Shown here: one piece after another, positions 25,400-34,511 of the stretch | Layout of the letters: each line of letters opens with the position of its first letter | Position numbering within the stretch: the first letter of the stretch is position 1 | From: Algoriphagus sp. AK58 | GTDB taxonomy: Bacteria > Bacteroidota > Bacteroidia > Cytophagales > Cyclobacteriaceae | NCBI RefSeq assembly: GCF_014324365.1 | Contig: NZ_QEIG01000008.1 | Coordinates: forward strand, 620,001-684,000 | Length of the DNA: 64,000 nucleotides | Direction: 5' to 3' | Notes under the pieces: model-generated | What the model was told of the DNA's origin: nothing | Seen by the model: only the letters and a program-made list of their open reading frames with translations | The model's database searches: none | Position numbers and translations under genes: made by a program

Positions 25400-27028
25400 T
25401 TACCTGTTTTGAACACCTTTTTTAGTAAGGTTATTCTGGATTTCCGCATCTGTAGGCAGAGTCAATTTTACATCAGGATCATTGAAAAGATTTTTGGCAC
25501 CGGGGTCAATTTCTATTACTTTTCTCCATTCATCAATATCATTTTTCTCAGGCCTTTCCTCTATTCTCCACTGGAAGCCTTCTAGCCTACTTATCTTTTC
25601 GTCGATCTTTTGCACCGGAGTAAACTTCCCGTCGGGGCGAATTCCAAAATTTGATTTGCGGATTGCACCATCCACAAAAGTCAGCTCTATAGTAGCACTT
25701 AATATCCGATTTACTCCCTGAGTCAATGTATCTGCCTCCAAGGCATAGTATAGAGATTCTCCATTACCTTCAATGTTCAACTTTTCGATTTGTCCTTCCT
25801 TAAAATGTCCCGTCATCTTTCTCCCCTTCATCTGATTAAAATTTAAAAGAGTGTCTGTCATGATCGCAAAAGCCTTGTCCTTCATGTAGACACGATCCAA
25901 CTTTTCATTTGCGATAAAAAAGACCATACTATCAGCAGAAATCTGACTTTTTCGGTTCCACATTACCGGATCTTTGAAAAGTTGAATGGAAGAATCTGAA
26001 TAGTTGTAAAAAAGAGAGTCTGCTTTTCCCGAGAGATCTGATTTAACCATTTTCACCGAATGGTAAGCGAGAAGGTATTTCGCCGAATCCGCCTCATTAT
26101 CATGAGAAATCAAGGTGTCTGCAGCCAAGTAAAGGGTATCGGCCTCAAAATACCTTCGTACTAATGCCTTCCCATAAATCTCACTGTATTTTTTCTCCTC
26201 CCAGTATTTGCCAACATCCCCAAAAACTTCCAGTTTTCTTTCTTTATTCAGAACACGAACATCCTTTATGCCTTCATAATAACCTCTTTGCTCATCGTAA
26301 TATAATTCTTCAGCCTTTACCCGACTATCCTCTGTTTCCACAATCCCATCAAAGAACCGAAACTGCTTTTGTTGGGTATCGTAGAAACTTCCCTTTTGAG
26401 CATCAAGAGTATATCCTTCTTTGGACAAAATATTTGTCAGCCCCTGAGTTTGGGCCGTTTTTGGTATAGTGAGGTAAATCAGATCATTTGTTTTGAGTGT
26501 GTAATCCGGATTGACCAAAACCACATTCTGTTGGAAATTGATCCGCTCATAGTTGATCTCATAAATCCCTGTCTCGCTGGTAAGCACATTTACTGAGTCT
26601 ACTACCTTTCCATTATTGTAATAATTGGCAATGTTGGTTTCCCTATTGTAGTCAAGGTAATCGGTGTAGAGGCTAGTTTTTTGATTGGTAAATACCACCT
26701 TGTTTCTAAGCTTGGCGACCTTGGTGTTCCCATCGTATTCAGCATAAGAACTGGTGGTCGTGATGGGATCTTCGACATCTTCAATACGTACTCTTCCAAA
26801 AAGTTGGGCTCGGTTTTGATCTCTGAAAAAATGAGCTGAATCACAAAAAATCAGGGAGTTTTGATGCTTCATTTTTACACTTCCCAAGAGACGGTCAAAT
26901 CCTTTAGCTCCACGAAGCAAATCTGCACTTAGAATTTCCAAAGTGGAGGATTGCTGGGCAAAACTTTCCGTCCCCCCGACAAGCGAAACCAGAAAAAGGA
27001 GAAGGAAGGTGTAAAAACGAAAGTTCAT
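25400..27028 (-). CDS. OstA/LptA-like periplasmic protein
   Basis: 542 residues with a signal peptide ending near SFAQ (25). Repetitive beta-strand pattern of the OstA/LptA fold in the N-terminal half (LLGSVKMKHQNSLIFCDSAHFFRDQNRAQLFGRVRIED, then AKLRNKVVFTNQ and VNVLTSETGIYEIN). A longer C-terminal part is characteristic of large OstA-like proteins of Bacteroidota. Known LptA carries lipopolysaccharide across the periplasm; here the size points to a Bacteroidota-specific variant that could combine bridge and LptD-like features. Divergent from tilS with only 48 bases between them. Confidence 0.82.
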   Translation of the reverse strand: MNFRFYTFLLLFLVSLVGGTESFAQQSSTLEILSADLLRGAKGFDRLLGSVKMKHQNSLIFCDSAHFFRDQNRAQLFGRVRIEDVEDPITTTSSYAEYDGNTKVAKLRNKVVFTNQKTSLYTDYLDYNRETNIANYYNNGKVVDSVNVLTSETGIYEINYERINFQQNVVLVNPDYTLKTNDLIYLTIPKTAQTQGLTNILSKEGYTLDAQKGSFYDTQQKQFRFFDGIVETEDSRVKAEELYYDEQRGYYEGIKDVRVLNKERKLEVFGDVGKYWEEKKYSEIYGKALVRRYFEADTLYLAADTLISHDNEADSAKYLLAYHSVKMVKSDLSGKADSLFYNYSDSSIQLFKDPVMWNRKSQISADSMVFFIANEKLDRVYMKDKAFAIMTDTLLNFNQMKGRKMTGHFKEGQIEKLNIEGNGESLYYALEADTLTQGVNRILSATIELTFVDGAIRKSNFGIRPDGKFTPVQKIDEKISRLEGFQWRIEERPEKNDIDEWRKVIEIDPGAKNLFNDPDVKLTLPTDAEIQNNLTKKGVQNR

Positions 27029-27045
27029 AATTCTTTGGACGTCGG

Positions 27046-27077
27046 CAAAATTAGCAGAAAAAGCTATTTTTGGTCAA
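27046..27077 (-). promoter_or_regulatory. Promoter of the OstA-like gene
   Basis: Leftward TTG (27075-27077), 21 bases, TAATTTTG (27046-27053). The -33 triplet overlaps the tilS start codon. Confidence 0.6.
27065..27072 (+). promoter_or_regulatory. tilS -7 promoter element
   Basis: TATTTTTG matches TAnnTTTG and ends 4 bases before the tilS ATG, predicting a leaderless or near-leaderless transcript. No TTTG at the usual upstream distance. Confidence 0.45.
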
Positions 27078-28396
27078 TGCAGGAAGCCTTTATTGCCCAC
27101 ATAAGAAAACGTCAGCTCTTAGACCCAAACAAGGTCTACTTGTTGGCCTGTAGCGGAGGCCTCGATAGCATGGCTTTGGCCAACTTGCTTTCGGCAGCAA
27201 AGATTTCTTTTGAAATCGCACATGTCAATTTCAATCTCCGAGGTGAGGATAGCGATGCAGACCAACAGTTTGTGCAATCTTGGGCCGAAGAACGTGCGAT
27301 CAAATTTCATTTGAAAACCGCAGAGACCATCGTCTATGCTCAGCGCTTGGGGATCTCCACGCAAATGGCTGCAAGAGAGATCCGATATCAATTTTTTGAA
27401 GAAATACGCTCCAAATATGGTCTCGATGGAATCCTCTTGGCACACCACGAAGACGATCAGATCGAAACGATATTTCTTAATCTACTAAGGGGAACCGGCA
27501 TCGAAGGAATATACGGAATGAGCGAAAGGAAAGGTTGGCTCATTCGTCCTCTTCTTACTTTCTCCAGAGAAGAAATTGCCGATTACATGCAAACCAATAG
27601 CCATGAATGGAGAGAGGATCTGTCCAATCAAAAATCTGACTACAAGAGAAATAACCTTAGAATCAATGGCTTACCTCATATTTTTAAGCTAGAAACTGAT
27701 GCAAGAAAAAACCTTCTGACTAGCTTCAATCGACTAAAAGATACAGGAAAAGCTTTTTCCGGGCTTTTTGATTTTTGGAAAGCAGAAAAAATCAGGGAAG
27801 AAGAAGGAATTCAGTATTTGGCTTATTCCGATATTTCACATCTGCCGGGCGGGGCTTCCTTACTTTATTTTTGGCTTAGACCTTACGGCTTCAATTCCGA
27901 ACAAGCACTAACCATTTGGGAAAGCCTGAGTGAAATCCAGTCAGGCTCAGTATTTCACGGAAATGGCTATCAGCTTTGGTTTGATCGAAAAGAGATGATG
28001 CTCTGCCCCAAACCATCACCATTTCAAGGGTATATCCTCCAGGAACATGAAAATGAACTTATCCTTCCTGAAGGATCCTATGAAATCCGCCGTTCTTTTG
28101 AAAAATCAAATATTGATCCCAATCCCCAGAATGCCGTACTCGACCTAAGCCAGCTGGAATTTCCTCTTGAGATAAGGACTTGGAAAGATGGAGATCGATT
28201 CATACCCCTTGGAATGAATACAGAGAAAAAAATTTCCGACTTTTTGATAGACCTTAAAGTGCCTTTGGCTAAAAAACAAGACGTAAAAGTCCTAGTTTCA
28301 GGTGGGAAAATTGCTTGGGTAATTGGAATTAGAATTGCCGATTGGGCAAAACTGACTCCAGCTACCCGTCATACTTTACATTTCAAAAAACGCTAA
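27077..28396 (+). CDS. tilS: tRNA(Ile)-lysidine synthase
   Basis: 439 residues from ATG 27077; an upstream in-frame extension to 26951 runs through the divergent ostA-like start and is rejected. The enzyme converts C34 of the AUA-reading tRNA-Ile to lysidine using ATP. PP-loop SGGLDS at 26-31, HVNFNLRG, and the AHHEDDQIETIFLNLLRGTG segment; the C-terminal TilS domains include WKDGDRFIPLGM and KKISDFLIDLKVP. Four bases separate it from the cyclic-nucleotide-binding protein. Confidence 0.95.
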   Translation: MQEAFIAHIRKRQLLDPNKVYLLACSGGLDSMALANLLSAAKISFEIAHVNFNLRGEDSDADQQFVQSWAEERAIKFHLKTAETIVYAQRLGISTQMAAREIRYQFFEEIRSKYGLDGILLAHHEDDQIETIFLNLLRGTGIEGIYGMSERKGWLIRPLLTFSREEIADYMQTNSHEWREDLSNQKSDYKRNNLRINGLPHIFKLETDARKNLLTSFNRLKDTGKAFSGLFDFWKAEKIREEEGIQYLAYSDISHLPGGASLLYFWLRPYGFNSEQALTIWESLSEIQSGSVFHGNGYQLWFDRKEMMLCPKPSPFQGYILQEHENELILPEGSYEIRRSFEKSNIDPNPQNAVLDLSQLEFPLEIRTWKDGDRFIPLGMNTEKKISDFLIDLKVPLAKKQDVKVLVSGGKIAWVIGIRIADWAKLTPATRHTLHFKKR

Positions 28397-28399
28397 GCC

Positions 28400-28915
28400 A
28401 TGCGAAACCCTTTTTCAAAGACCTTCGAACCGCACGAGTTGCAAATGTTTGATTTTATGCAAGGTATTAAGTTTTTTGAAAGGCTGAGACAAAAGGAACT
28501 TTCGAGGTTTCTACCGGCTATGCATGAAAGAAAATACGTCAGGGATGAGGTGGTTTTCTTCAGCAAGGATCCCAGCCAAGCTTTATATCTTATCCGAAGG
28601 GGTCAAATAGATTTAACAATTGATGTCAGAGAAAACTTTGAAACCATCATGCAACTCAAGAGAGGAGAGGCTTTTGGGGAAAATTCGCTCTTAGAAAATG
28701 CAAAAAGAACCTACACTGCATTGGTCACTTCTGATGAGGCTGATTTGATAGTTATTCCACATTTTGCCATTCAGGAGATTTTTGACAGCAACCCAAAGAT
28801 CAAGGCTAAAATGATGACCTCATTGGCCGAATATTACAACACAAACAATCAGCGTCTTTTTAGATCTTATCGAGAATCGTTTGGATTTTTCAGCCTTCGG
28901 CAAATGTTTGAATAA
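28400..28915 (+). CDS. Stand-alone cyclic-nucleotide-binding-like protein
   Basis: 171 residues consisting of a cNMP-binding beta-roll (about 20-145; LYLIRRGQIDLTID, GEAFGENSLLENAKRTYTALVTSDEADLIVIP) and a C-terminal helix. The GE-NSLLENAKRTYTA element corresponds to the phosphate-binding cassette, with Arg present, so ligand binding is possible. No helix-turn-helix, so it is not a Crp-type regulator. It lies 4 bases after tilS and is probably cotranscribed; the reason for the pairing is unknown. Confidence 0.82.
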   Translation: MRNPFSKTFEPHELQMFDFMQGIKFFERLRQKELSRFLPAMHERKYVRDEVVFFSKDPSQALYLIRRGQIDLTIDVRENFETIMQLKRGEAFGENSLLENAKRTYTALVTSDEADLIVIPHFAIQEIFDSNPKIKAKMMTSLAEYYNTNNQRLFRSYRESFGFFSLRQMFE

Positions 28916-28985
28916 TACATTACTCCGGTTGAAGGATTCACTTATCAAAAATCCAAAAAAGAGCAACAAACTAATCCATGGCAGG

Positions 28986-29017
28986 TTTCTATTCGTAAGC
29001 ATTGCTTATTAACTTAG
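28986..29017 (+). promoter_or_regulatory. Possible mdh promoter
   Basis: TTTC (28986-28989), 20 bases, TAACTTAG (29010-29017): each box deviates by one base from consensus. Predicted leader about 36 bases. Confidence 0.35.
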
Positions 29018-29059
29018 CGCCGCTTTTTAAGGCAGTTCACATAAAAAAATATAAAAAAC

Positions 29060-29995
29060 ATGAGCAAAGTAACCGTAGTTGGTGCAGGTAACGTAGGTGC
29101 CACCTGTGCCGATGTTTTAGCTTATCGCGAAGTAGCAGAAGAAATCGTATTGGTTGACATCAAGGAAGGTATCGCTGAAGGTAAAGCCCTTGACATCTGG
29201 CAAAAGGCTCCCATTAATCAGTACGATAGCCGTACCGTGGGCAGCACCAACGATTACAGCAAAACTGCCAATTCTGACGTGGTAGTCATCACTTCAGGCC
29301 TTCCAAGAAAGCCCGGCATGACCCGGGACGACCTGATCGAAACCAATGCCGGTATCGTAAAGTCAGTGACTGAAAACGTAATCAAATATTCTCCAAACGC
29401 CATCATTATTGTTGTTTCCAATCCATTGGACGTAATGACCTACCAAGCTCATTTGACTTCCGGATTGCCAAGAACCAAAGTAATGGGTATGGCTGGTATT
29501 CTGGACACCGCTAGATACAGAGCATTTCTGGCAGAAGAACTGAATGTATCCGGAAAAGAAATTCAGGCTATCCTAATGGGTGGACATGGTGATACCATGG
29601 TGCCGCTTCCAAGATACACTACCGTTGCCGGTATTCCTGTGACCGAACTGGTAGAGAAAGACAAATTGGATGCGATCATCGAAAGAACTAAGTTTGGTGG
29701 TGGGGAATTGGTGAAATTAATGGGTACTTCTGCATGGTATGCTCCAGGATCTGCAGCTGCACAAATGGTAGAAGCTATCTTGAAAAATCAGAGAAGAGTG
29801 TTCCCTGTATGTATCAAGCTGGACGGTGAATACGGAATCGATGACTGCTACCTCGGAGTTCCTGTGATCTTGGGTAAAAACGGCATCGAAAAAGTGATTG
29901 AACTGGATTTGAATGCTGAAGAAAAAGCACTATTGGAGACCTCAAGAGGTCACGTGAAGGAAGTAATGAATGTGCTGGACCGTTTGGGTAAATAA
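29060..29995 (+). CDS. mdh: Malate dehydrogenase (LDH-like type)
   Basis: 311 residues; oxidises malate to oxaloacetate with NAD in the citric acid cycle. GAGNVGATCA near the N-terminus binds NAD, with the acidic VDIKEG strand end favouring NAD. Substrate loop LPRKPGMTRDDL supplies two Arg, and the catalytic His is in GGHGDTMVPLP (about 174). Arg rather than Gln in the loop separates malate from lactate dehydrogenase. Monocistronic, with a strong terminator. Confidence 0.97.
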   Translation: MSKVTVVGAGNVGATCADVLAYREVAEEIVLVDIKEGIAEGKALDIWQKAPINQYDSRTVGSTNDYSKTANSDVVVITSGLPRKPGMTRDDLIETNAGIVKSVTENVIKYSPNAIIIVVSNPLDVMTYQAHLTSGLPRTKVMGMAGILDTARYRAFLAEELNVSGKEIQAILMGGHGDTMVPLPRYTTVAGIPVTELVEKDKLDAIIERTKFGGGELVKLMGTSAWYAPGSAAAQMVEAILKNQRRVFPVCIKLDGEYGIDDCYLGVPVILGKNGIEKVIELDLNAEEKALLETSRGHVKEVMNVLDRLGK

Positions 29996-30016
29996 TCAGT
30001 TATTCTAACTATTCTT

Positions 30017-30064
30017 GACCTAAGATTCTTCCGGATTGACCGGAGTTTCTTAGGTCTTTTTTTT
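30017..30064 (+). terminator. mdh terminator
   Basis: Long interrupted hairpin with outer arms GACCTAAGA and TCTTAGGTC and inner CCGG/CCGG, followed by a run of eight or more T. Confidence 0.92.
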
Positions 30065-30097
30065 GTATACTCAAGTTCGAATCACCTCCACTACCCC

Positions 30098-32791
30098 GTG
30101 AAAATCTGGAAAAGTCTTTTGGTCATTCTTCTGCTTTCCCTTTTGGGATGGGGAGGGTATGAGCTATACCAAAAGTTTATTTTATCCAGAAAAATCAACA
30201 GTCTGGAACTTATATCCAGTGACGCTGTCTTCATTTTTGAAACCGAACGGGCTGATCAAACTTGGAATGAGTTTGTTAATCAACCTGCCTGGGGAGTCTT
30301 TTCAAAGTTTCCTGCATTCCAATCCTTAGCTTCCCAACTAACCAGCTTGGACAGTATTTCAGGAGGAAACGGATTTATATCCAAAACCTTAAGAAATAAA
30401 CAGGTCACAGTGAGCTATCACGCTACTGGAGTAGATAATTTCAGCCTGCTTTACACCATTAATTTTGGTTCTAGCTCACCTGCAGAACTTCTCGAAGAGC
30501 TAAAATCAAAAGTTCCATCTCAAGCCAAGTTCCAATCAAGAAAATACAGCGACCAGGAAATTCTGGAATATGTTGATGCATCCAATGCCAAACAATGGAG
30601 TATTACCGTGCTCAACAATGTGTTGCTGATTTCTTCCTCTTCCTTTGTCATCGAGGAAGCAATTCGTTTCTTCTTAAGCGACAATCCAAACCGACTTTCG
30701 GATAAACTTGGAGATCAGCTGTCGGCTGATTACGAATTTGGAAGGCTTATCCTGACTTCCAAAGGAATAGGAAAGCTGCTTAGCGGAGTGAGTTCGTCCA
30801 GAGAATCTCTTTCCATTCAGGAATTCAATCTGTCAGAGCAGATAGCCATCATGGAGCTTTCGTTTGAGGAAAATCAACTTGTTTTCAAAGGACCACTTGT
30901 TTGGGAAGAAGAAGTGAACTTTTTACCCTCAGTAAAAGCCCAATTTCCGGAATTTGAAAAACTGATTTCCAACCGCACCCAAGCGATTACACAAATCAAT
31001 TTGGGAGGAATTTTTGAAGCGCAAAAACTTCAAAATCCCGGATTCGTTTCCAAGTCCACTATCAGCGGCGAAATCCAATCCCGACTGATTGATCGGGGAT
31101 TTTTGGACAACTTTTCTGGAGAAATGTATTTCTTGGAGTTGGAACCCTTGGGAAATCAGCTCAAAAACCTTGCTTTACTCATCCAAACCACTCAGCCGGA
31201 GCAAACTTGGGCTTTCCTGAAAGAGTTTAGAAGCAATACAGAAATTCAGGCTGGAGATTTTTACAGGGAAAATGAAATCCTCTTTTTCCCGGAAGAAGAA
31301 TTCCCTGCGCATATTTTCAATGGGAAATTTACCGGATTTGAACAGACCCATATCAGCCTAATCGGTGATATCCTCATTCTGACCAACAACGCCCCAGGGA
31401 TGAAAATGGTCCTTGATGACTATTTTCAGGGAAATACCTGGAGCAGAAAATCTCCGGAAAATGGTTCAAAAGCAGTCTCTCCTTCATCCGGATTTAGTAA
31501 AACCTTCTTTATCCCTAAAATCTGGGGTAAATGGATTCAATCTTCCAACCCAACATGGAGTACCTTTCTACAAAAATATGCTTCAGAATTCCAGCATTTT
31601 CAATGGTTGAAACTTGCTATCCATCAGCAATCCTCCGGTCCTGTAGTGAGCTTAACGCTCAACTTCTTTGGAGACAAATCCCCTGAAAAAGCCGAAAAAA
31701 AATCATTTGAACTGATCGCTGGCAAGCAATTTTTGCTTCCGGAAGCTCTGGTTTACGGACCTAAATCAGTCAAAAACTTCAACGATAATTCCGAAGATCT
31801 TATCCTCCAGGATTTAAACCACCACCTTTATCTGATCAATTCTGCTGGAGAACAAGTCTTCAGCCAAACCCTTTCGGGTCCAATCATTTCTGATGTTTTC
31901 CAAATTGACTTTTATAAAAACGGGAAACTCCAGATTCTTTTTGCGACCTCAGATCGACTCTATGCGATCGATCGATTGGGCAATTTTATTCCAGGCTTTC
32001 CCTTGTCCATACCCGGTGAAAAAATTTCCCAACTCAACTTGGTCGACTATGAACAAAGCCGGGAATACCGATATTTTATCTCCACTGAAAAAGGCAACCT
32101 TTGGCTTTTGGATAAAACGGGCAAACAGTTGGAAGGATGGAACCCTCTTTCTCTTGGTGAGTCCACCCTAGGAGCTCCGTTTCATATACGGGTGCCAGGG
32201 AAAGGAGACTTTATGGTTGCCCAAGGAAATTCAGGAAAAGTGTTCTTTTTCAACCGTAGAGGAGAACATCAGCCAGGCTCTCCTTTGAGTTTAGGGGGCG
32301 CAATAACTACTCCACTGCGTATCACACAGGGAAACTCTACCTTTATCTCCGCTGTGACTCAAAATGGAGAAGTAATCGGTGCTTCTTTTTCAGGGGAAAT
32401 TCTTTATCGAAATCAGTTGGTAAAAAACAACCGGGACGACCGATTTGATCTGATTTCCGACCAACTGAGACAGTCTTTTTTGATACTCGTCCGTCAATTC
32501 AACAAAACCATTGTTTTAAATGACAAAGAGGAGACTTTGATCTCGCTGCCCATCTCTGATGAGAAAGCTTGGTTTGGCTATTTTGACTTTGGTTCCAATC
32601 GAAAAATTCTTGCCGTGACCGACCCTGAACAGGGCTTTGGATATTTATATGATTTGGCAGGAAATCTTCTCACCAATACTCCCCTGGAAAGCGAAGGTGA
32701 AATTCAAATCACCCATCGACCAAGTCTCAGTCAATTGATTATTCGCACACGGTCAGGAAGCAAGGTTTTTGAATACGTCATTCCAGACTAA
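30098..32791 (+). CDS. DUF3352-like membrane-anchored protein with C-terminal propeller
   Basis: 897 residues from a GTG start. One N-terminal membrane helix (about 4-28), then a large extracytoplasmic part. Residues 30-520 resemble DUF3352-type proteins (ELISSDAVFIFETERADQTWNEF, LRNKQVTVSYHATG). From about 550 on there are propeller-like repeats near 621, 668 and 714 sharing a D-x-x-G-x-x-x-x-G-x-P-LSLG pattern (AIDRLGNFIPGFPLSIPG, LLDKTGKQLEGWNPLSLG, FFNRRGEHQPGSPLSLGG). The combination suggests an envelope scaffold. No enzymatic motif seen, and function is unknown. Probably transcribed separately from mdh. Confidence 0.75.
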   Translation: MKIWKSLLVILLLSLLGWGGYELYQKFILSRKINSLELISSDAVFIFETERADQTWNEFVNQPAWGVFSKFPAFQSLASQLTSLDSISGGNGFISKTLRNKQVTVSYHATGVDNFSLLYTINFGSSSPAELLEELKSKVPSQAKFQSRKYSDQEILEYVDASNAKQWSITVLNNVLLISSSSFVIEEAIRFFLSDNPNRLSDKLGDQLSADYEFGRLILTSKGIGKLLSGVSSSRESLSIQEFNLSEQIAIMELSFEENQLVFKGPLVWEEEVNFLPSVKAQFPEFEKLISNRTQAITQINLGGIFEAQKLQNPGFVSKSTISGEIQSRLIDRGFLDNFSGEMYFLELEPLGNQLKNLALLIQTTQPEQTWAFLKEFRSNTEIQAGDFYRENEILFFPEEEFPAHIFNGKFTGFEQTHISLIGDILILTNNAPGMKMVLDDYFQGNTWSRKSPENGSKAVSPSSGFSKTFFIPKIWGKWIQSSNPTWSTFLQKYASEFQHFQWLKLAIHQQSSGPVVSLTLNFFGDKSPEKAEKKSFELIAGKQFLLPEALVYGPKSVKNFNDNSEDLILQDLNHHLYLINSAGEQVFSQTLSGPIISDVFQIDFYKNGKLQILFATSDRLYAIDRLGNFIPGFPLSIPGEKISQLNLVDYEQSREYRYFISTEKGNLWLLDKTGKQLEGWNPLSLGESTLGAPFHIRVPGKGDFMVAQGNSGKVFFFNRRGEHQPGSPLSLGGAITTPLRITQGNSTFISAVTQNGEVIGASFSGEILYRNQLVKNNRDDRFDLISDQLRQSFLILVRQFNKTIVLNDKEETLISLPISDEKAWFGYFDFGSNRKILAVTDPEQGFGYLYDLAGNLLTNTPLESEGEIQITHRPSLSQLIIRTRSGSKVFEYVIPD

Positions 32792-32800
32792 TCCAGTTAC

Positions 32801-32831
32801 TTGGCTACCCATTGGGTATTAGTTAACTTTG
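32801..32831 (+). promoter_or_regulatory. Promoter of the MscS-type gene
   Basis: TTG (32801-32803), 20 bases, TAACTTTG (32824-32831): full Bacteroidota consensus, with a leader of about 20 bases. Confidence 0.7.
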
Positions 32832-32855
32832 TCTGCCTAACGGCTAAAGAAACTC

Positions 32856-34511
32856 ATGCTCAAAAAATACCTTTTTGCTTTTCTTTTTCTTCTCCTCCCC
32901 TGTTTACCTCTTTTTGCCCAGCTGATTGTTGACGAACAGGACTCTAAACCACTTCCAGAGGGAGTCAACCTGAATTCCCCCTATCATACCACGTTAAGTT
33001 TTTTTATCAATCTAGAACCCGGGAATTTTAAACCGAGCAGAGCTGCCCGAACACTCGACCGAAGAGGGGTCTCGGGAGACCCGGAAGATCTTGCTGTCAA
33101 ACTGCAGCAAATCTTTGAAGGGAAAGGGGTGATCATACGAACAAGTGAGATTCCAAACGAACCAAACTATGTGGATTCCACCGCAAACCTTGAACACAAG
33201 TATTATTTTGACAAAAGCCGGCTACCTGGAATTTACCTTGAAAAACGGGGAAGCCTTTGGAGGTTTTCCTCCTTTTCAGTAAGTCAAATCAACCAACTCC
33301 ATGCCGAAACCTACCCTTTTGGGACAGACCAACTGCTGAACTTGCTGCCAAAAATCGGTACCGATCAATATTTTGGACTTCAGCTTTGGCAAATTTTCGG
33401 AATGATGATTCTTATTTTGCTCACTTTTTTATCCCATTTGGTTTTCACTTTTCTGGTAGATAAAGTTCTACTCTATCTGATAAAAAGACTTGGCTATGGG
33501 TATATCGGTGAAAACTACCTTTTACCCATTGCAAAAATCACGAGCTTCTACCTTATTGTCCTTTTACTCTCCCTATTGATTCGGGTGCTACAGCTTCCTG
33601 TGGAGATATGGGCTTGGATAGTTTTGGTGTTCAATACGCTGAAGCCGTTTTTGATTACCATCATTTTCTACAAAATTGTAGATGTCGTCGCAGCCTATTT
33701 TGCAAGTCTTGCAGCCAAGACTGCCTCTACCCTCGATGACCAATTGGTTCCATTGCTTCGCAAAACACTAAAAGCATTGGTGATCATTGTGGGAACCCTT
33801 TTTATTCTCAAAGACGGGCTAGATTTAGACATCATCCCATTCTTGACAGGCTTGTCTATTGGTGGTGTAGCGATAGCTCTCGCTGCTCAGGACACGATCA
33901 AAAATTTCTTCGGATCAATCATGATCTTTATCGACAAACCTTTCCAAGTAGGTGACTGGGTAACTTCCGGAGAAATAGACGGTACTGTCGAAGAGGTAGG
34001 GTTCCGATCCACAAGAATCCGAACATTCCGAAATTCTTTGATGTATGTGCCAAACGGAAAGATTGCAGATGCAGTGGTCGACAATCATGGCCTTCGACAA
34101 TACCGAAGGTTTACTACGACCCTCACCCTCACTTACTTCACACCTCCTGCTTTGATTGAGCAATTTGTGGTGGGGCTTAGAGAGATCGTCAAAAACCATC
34201 CCAAAACCCGGAAGGATCTGTATCACATCTATTTCAATAACCTATCAACCTATAGCCAAGATGTGATGTTTTACATCTTTTTTGAAGTACCAACTATTCA
34301 GGAAGAGCTACATGCCCGACACGAAATCCTAATTCAAATCGTCAAATTGGCCCAAGCGCTGGGAGTCAGGTTTGCCTTCCCAACTCAAACCTTGCATATG
34401 GAAACATTCCCCGAAAAAAAAGGAATAGTTCAAGAGCAAATGGATAGGGGAGGGTATGAAAACCTGCTAAAGGAATTTTTACGAAATGATCTGGGCCAAA
34501 AGCTGGATTGA
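32856..34511 (+). CDS. Mechanosensitive ion channel, MscS family (extended)
   Basis: 551 residues. Signal peptide (about 1-22) and a periplasmic segment (to about 170) precede four hydrophobic helices (about 173-205, 222-245, 250-282, 305-330). The MscS pore helix and beta domain follow: LSIGGVAIALAAQDTIKNFFGSIMIFIDKPFQVGDWV (about 333-370), VEEVGFRSTRIRTFRN and VPNGKIADAVVDNHG. The cytoplasmic alpha-beta domain runs to the end. It likely releases solutes at hypo-osmotic shock. Its stop directly abuts the stop of the convergent gene, leaving no room for a terminator. Confidence 0.92.
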   Translation: MLKKYLFAFLFLLLPCLPLFAQLIVDEQDSKPLPEGVNLNSPYHTTLSFFINLEPGNFKPSRAARTLDRRGVSGDPEDLAVKLQQIFEGKGVIIRTSEIPNEPNYVDSTANLEHKYYFDKSRLPGIYLEKRGSLWRFSSFSVSQINQLHAETYPFGTDQLLNLLPKIGTDQYFGLQLWQIFGMMILILLTFLSHLVFTFLVDKVLLYLIKRLGYGYIGENYLLPIAKITSFYLIVLLLSLLIRVLQLPVEIWAWIVLVFNTLKPFLITIIFYKIVDVVAAYFASLAAKTASTLDDQLVPLLRKTLKALVIIVGTLFILKDGLDLDIIPFLTGLSIGGVAIALAAQDTIKNFFGSIMIFIDKPFQVGDWVTSGEIDGTVEEVGFRSTRIRTFRNSLMYVPNGKIADAVVDNHGLRQYRRFTTTLTLTYFTPPALIEQFVVGLREIVKNHPKTRKDLYHIYFNNLSTYSQDVMFYIFFEVPTIQEELHARHEILIQIVKLAQALGVRFAFPTQTLHMETFPEKKGIVQEQMDRGGYENLLKEFLRNDLGQKLD

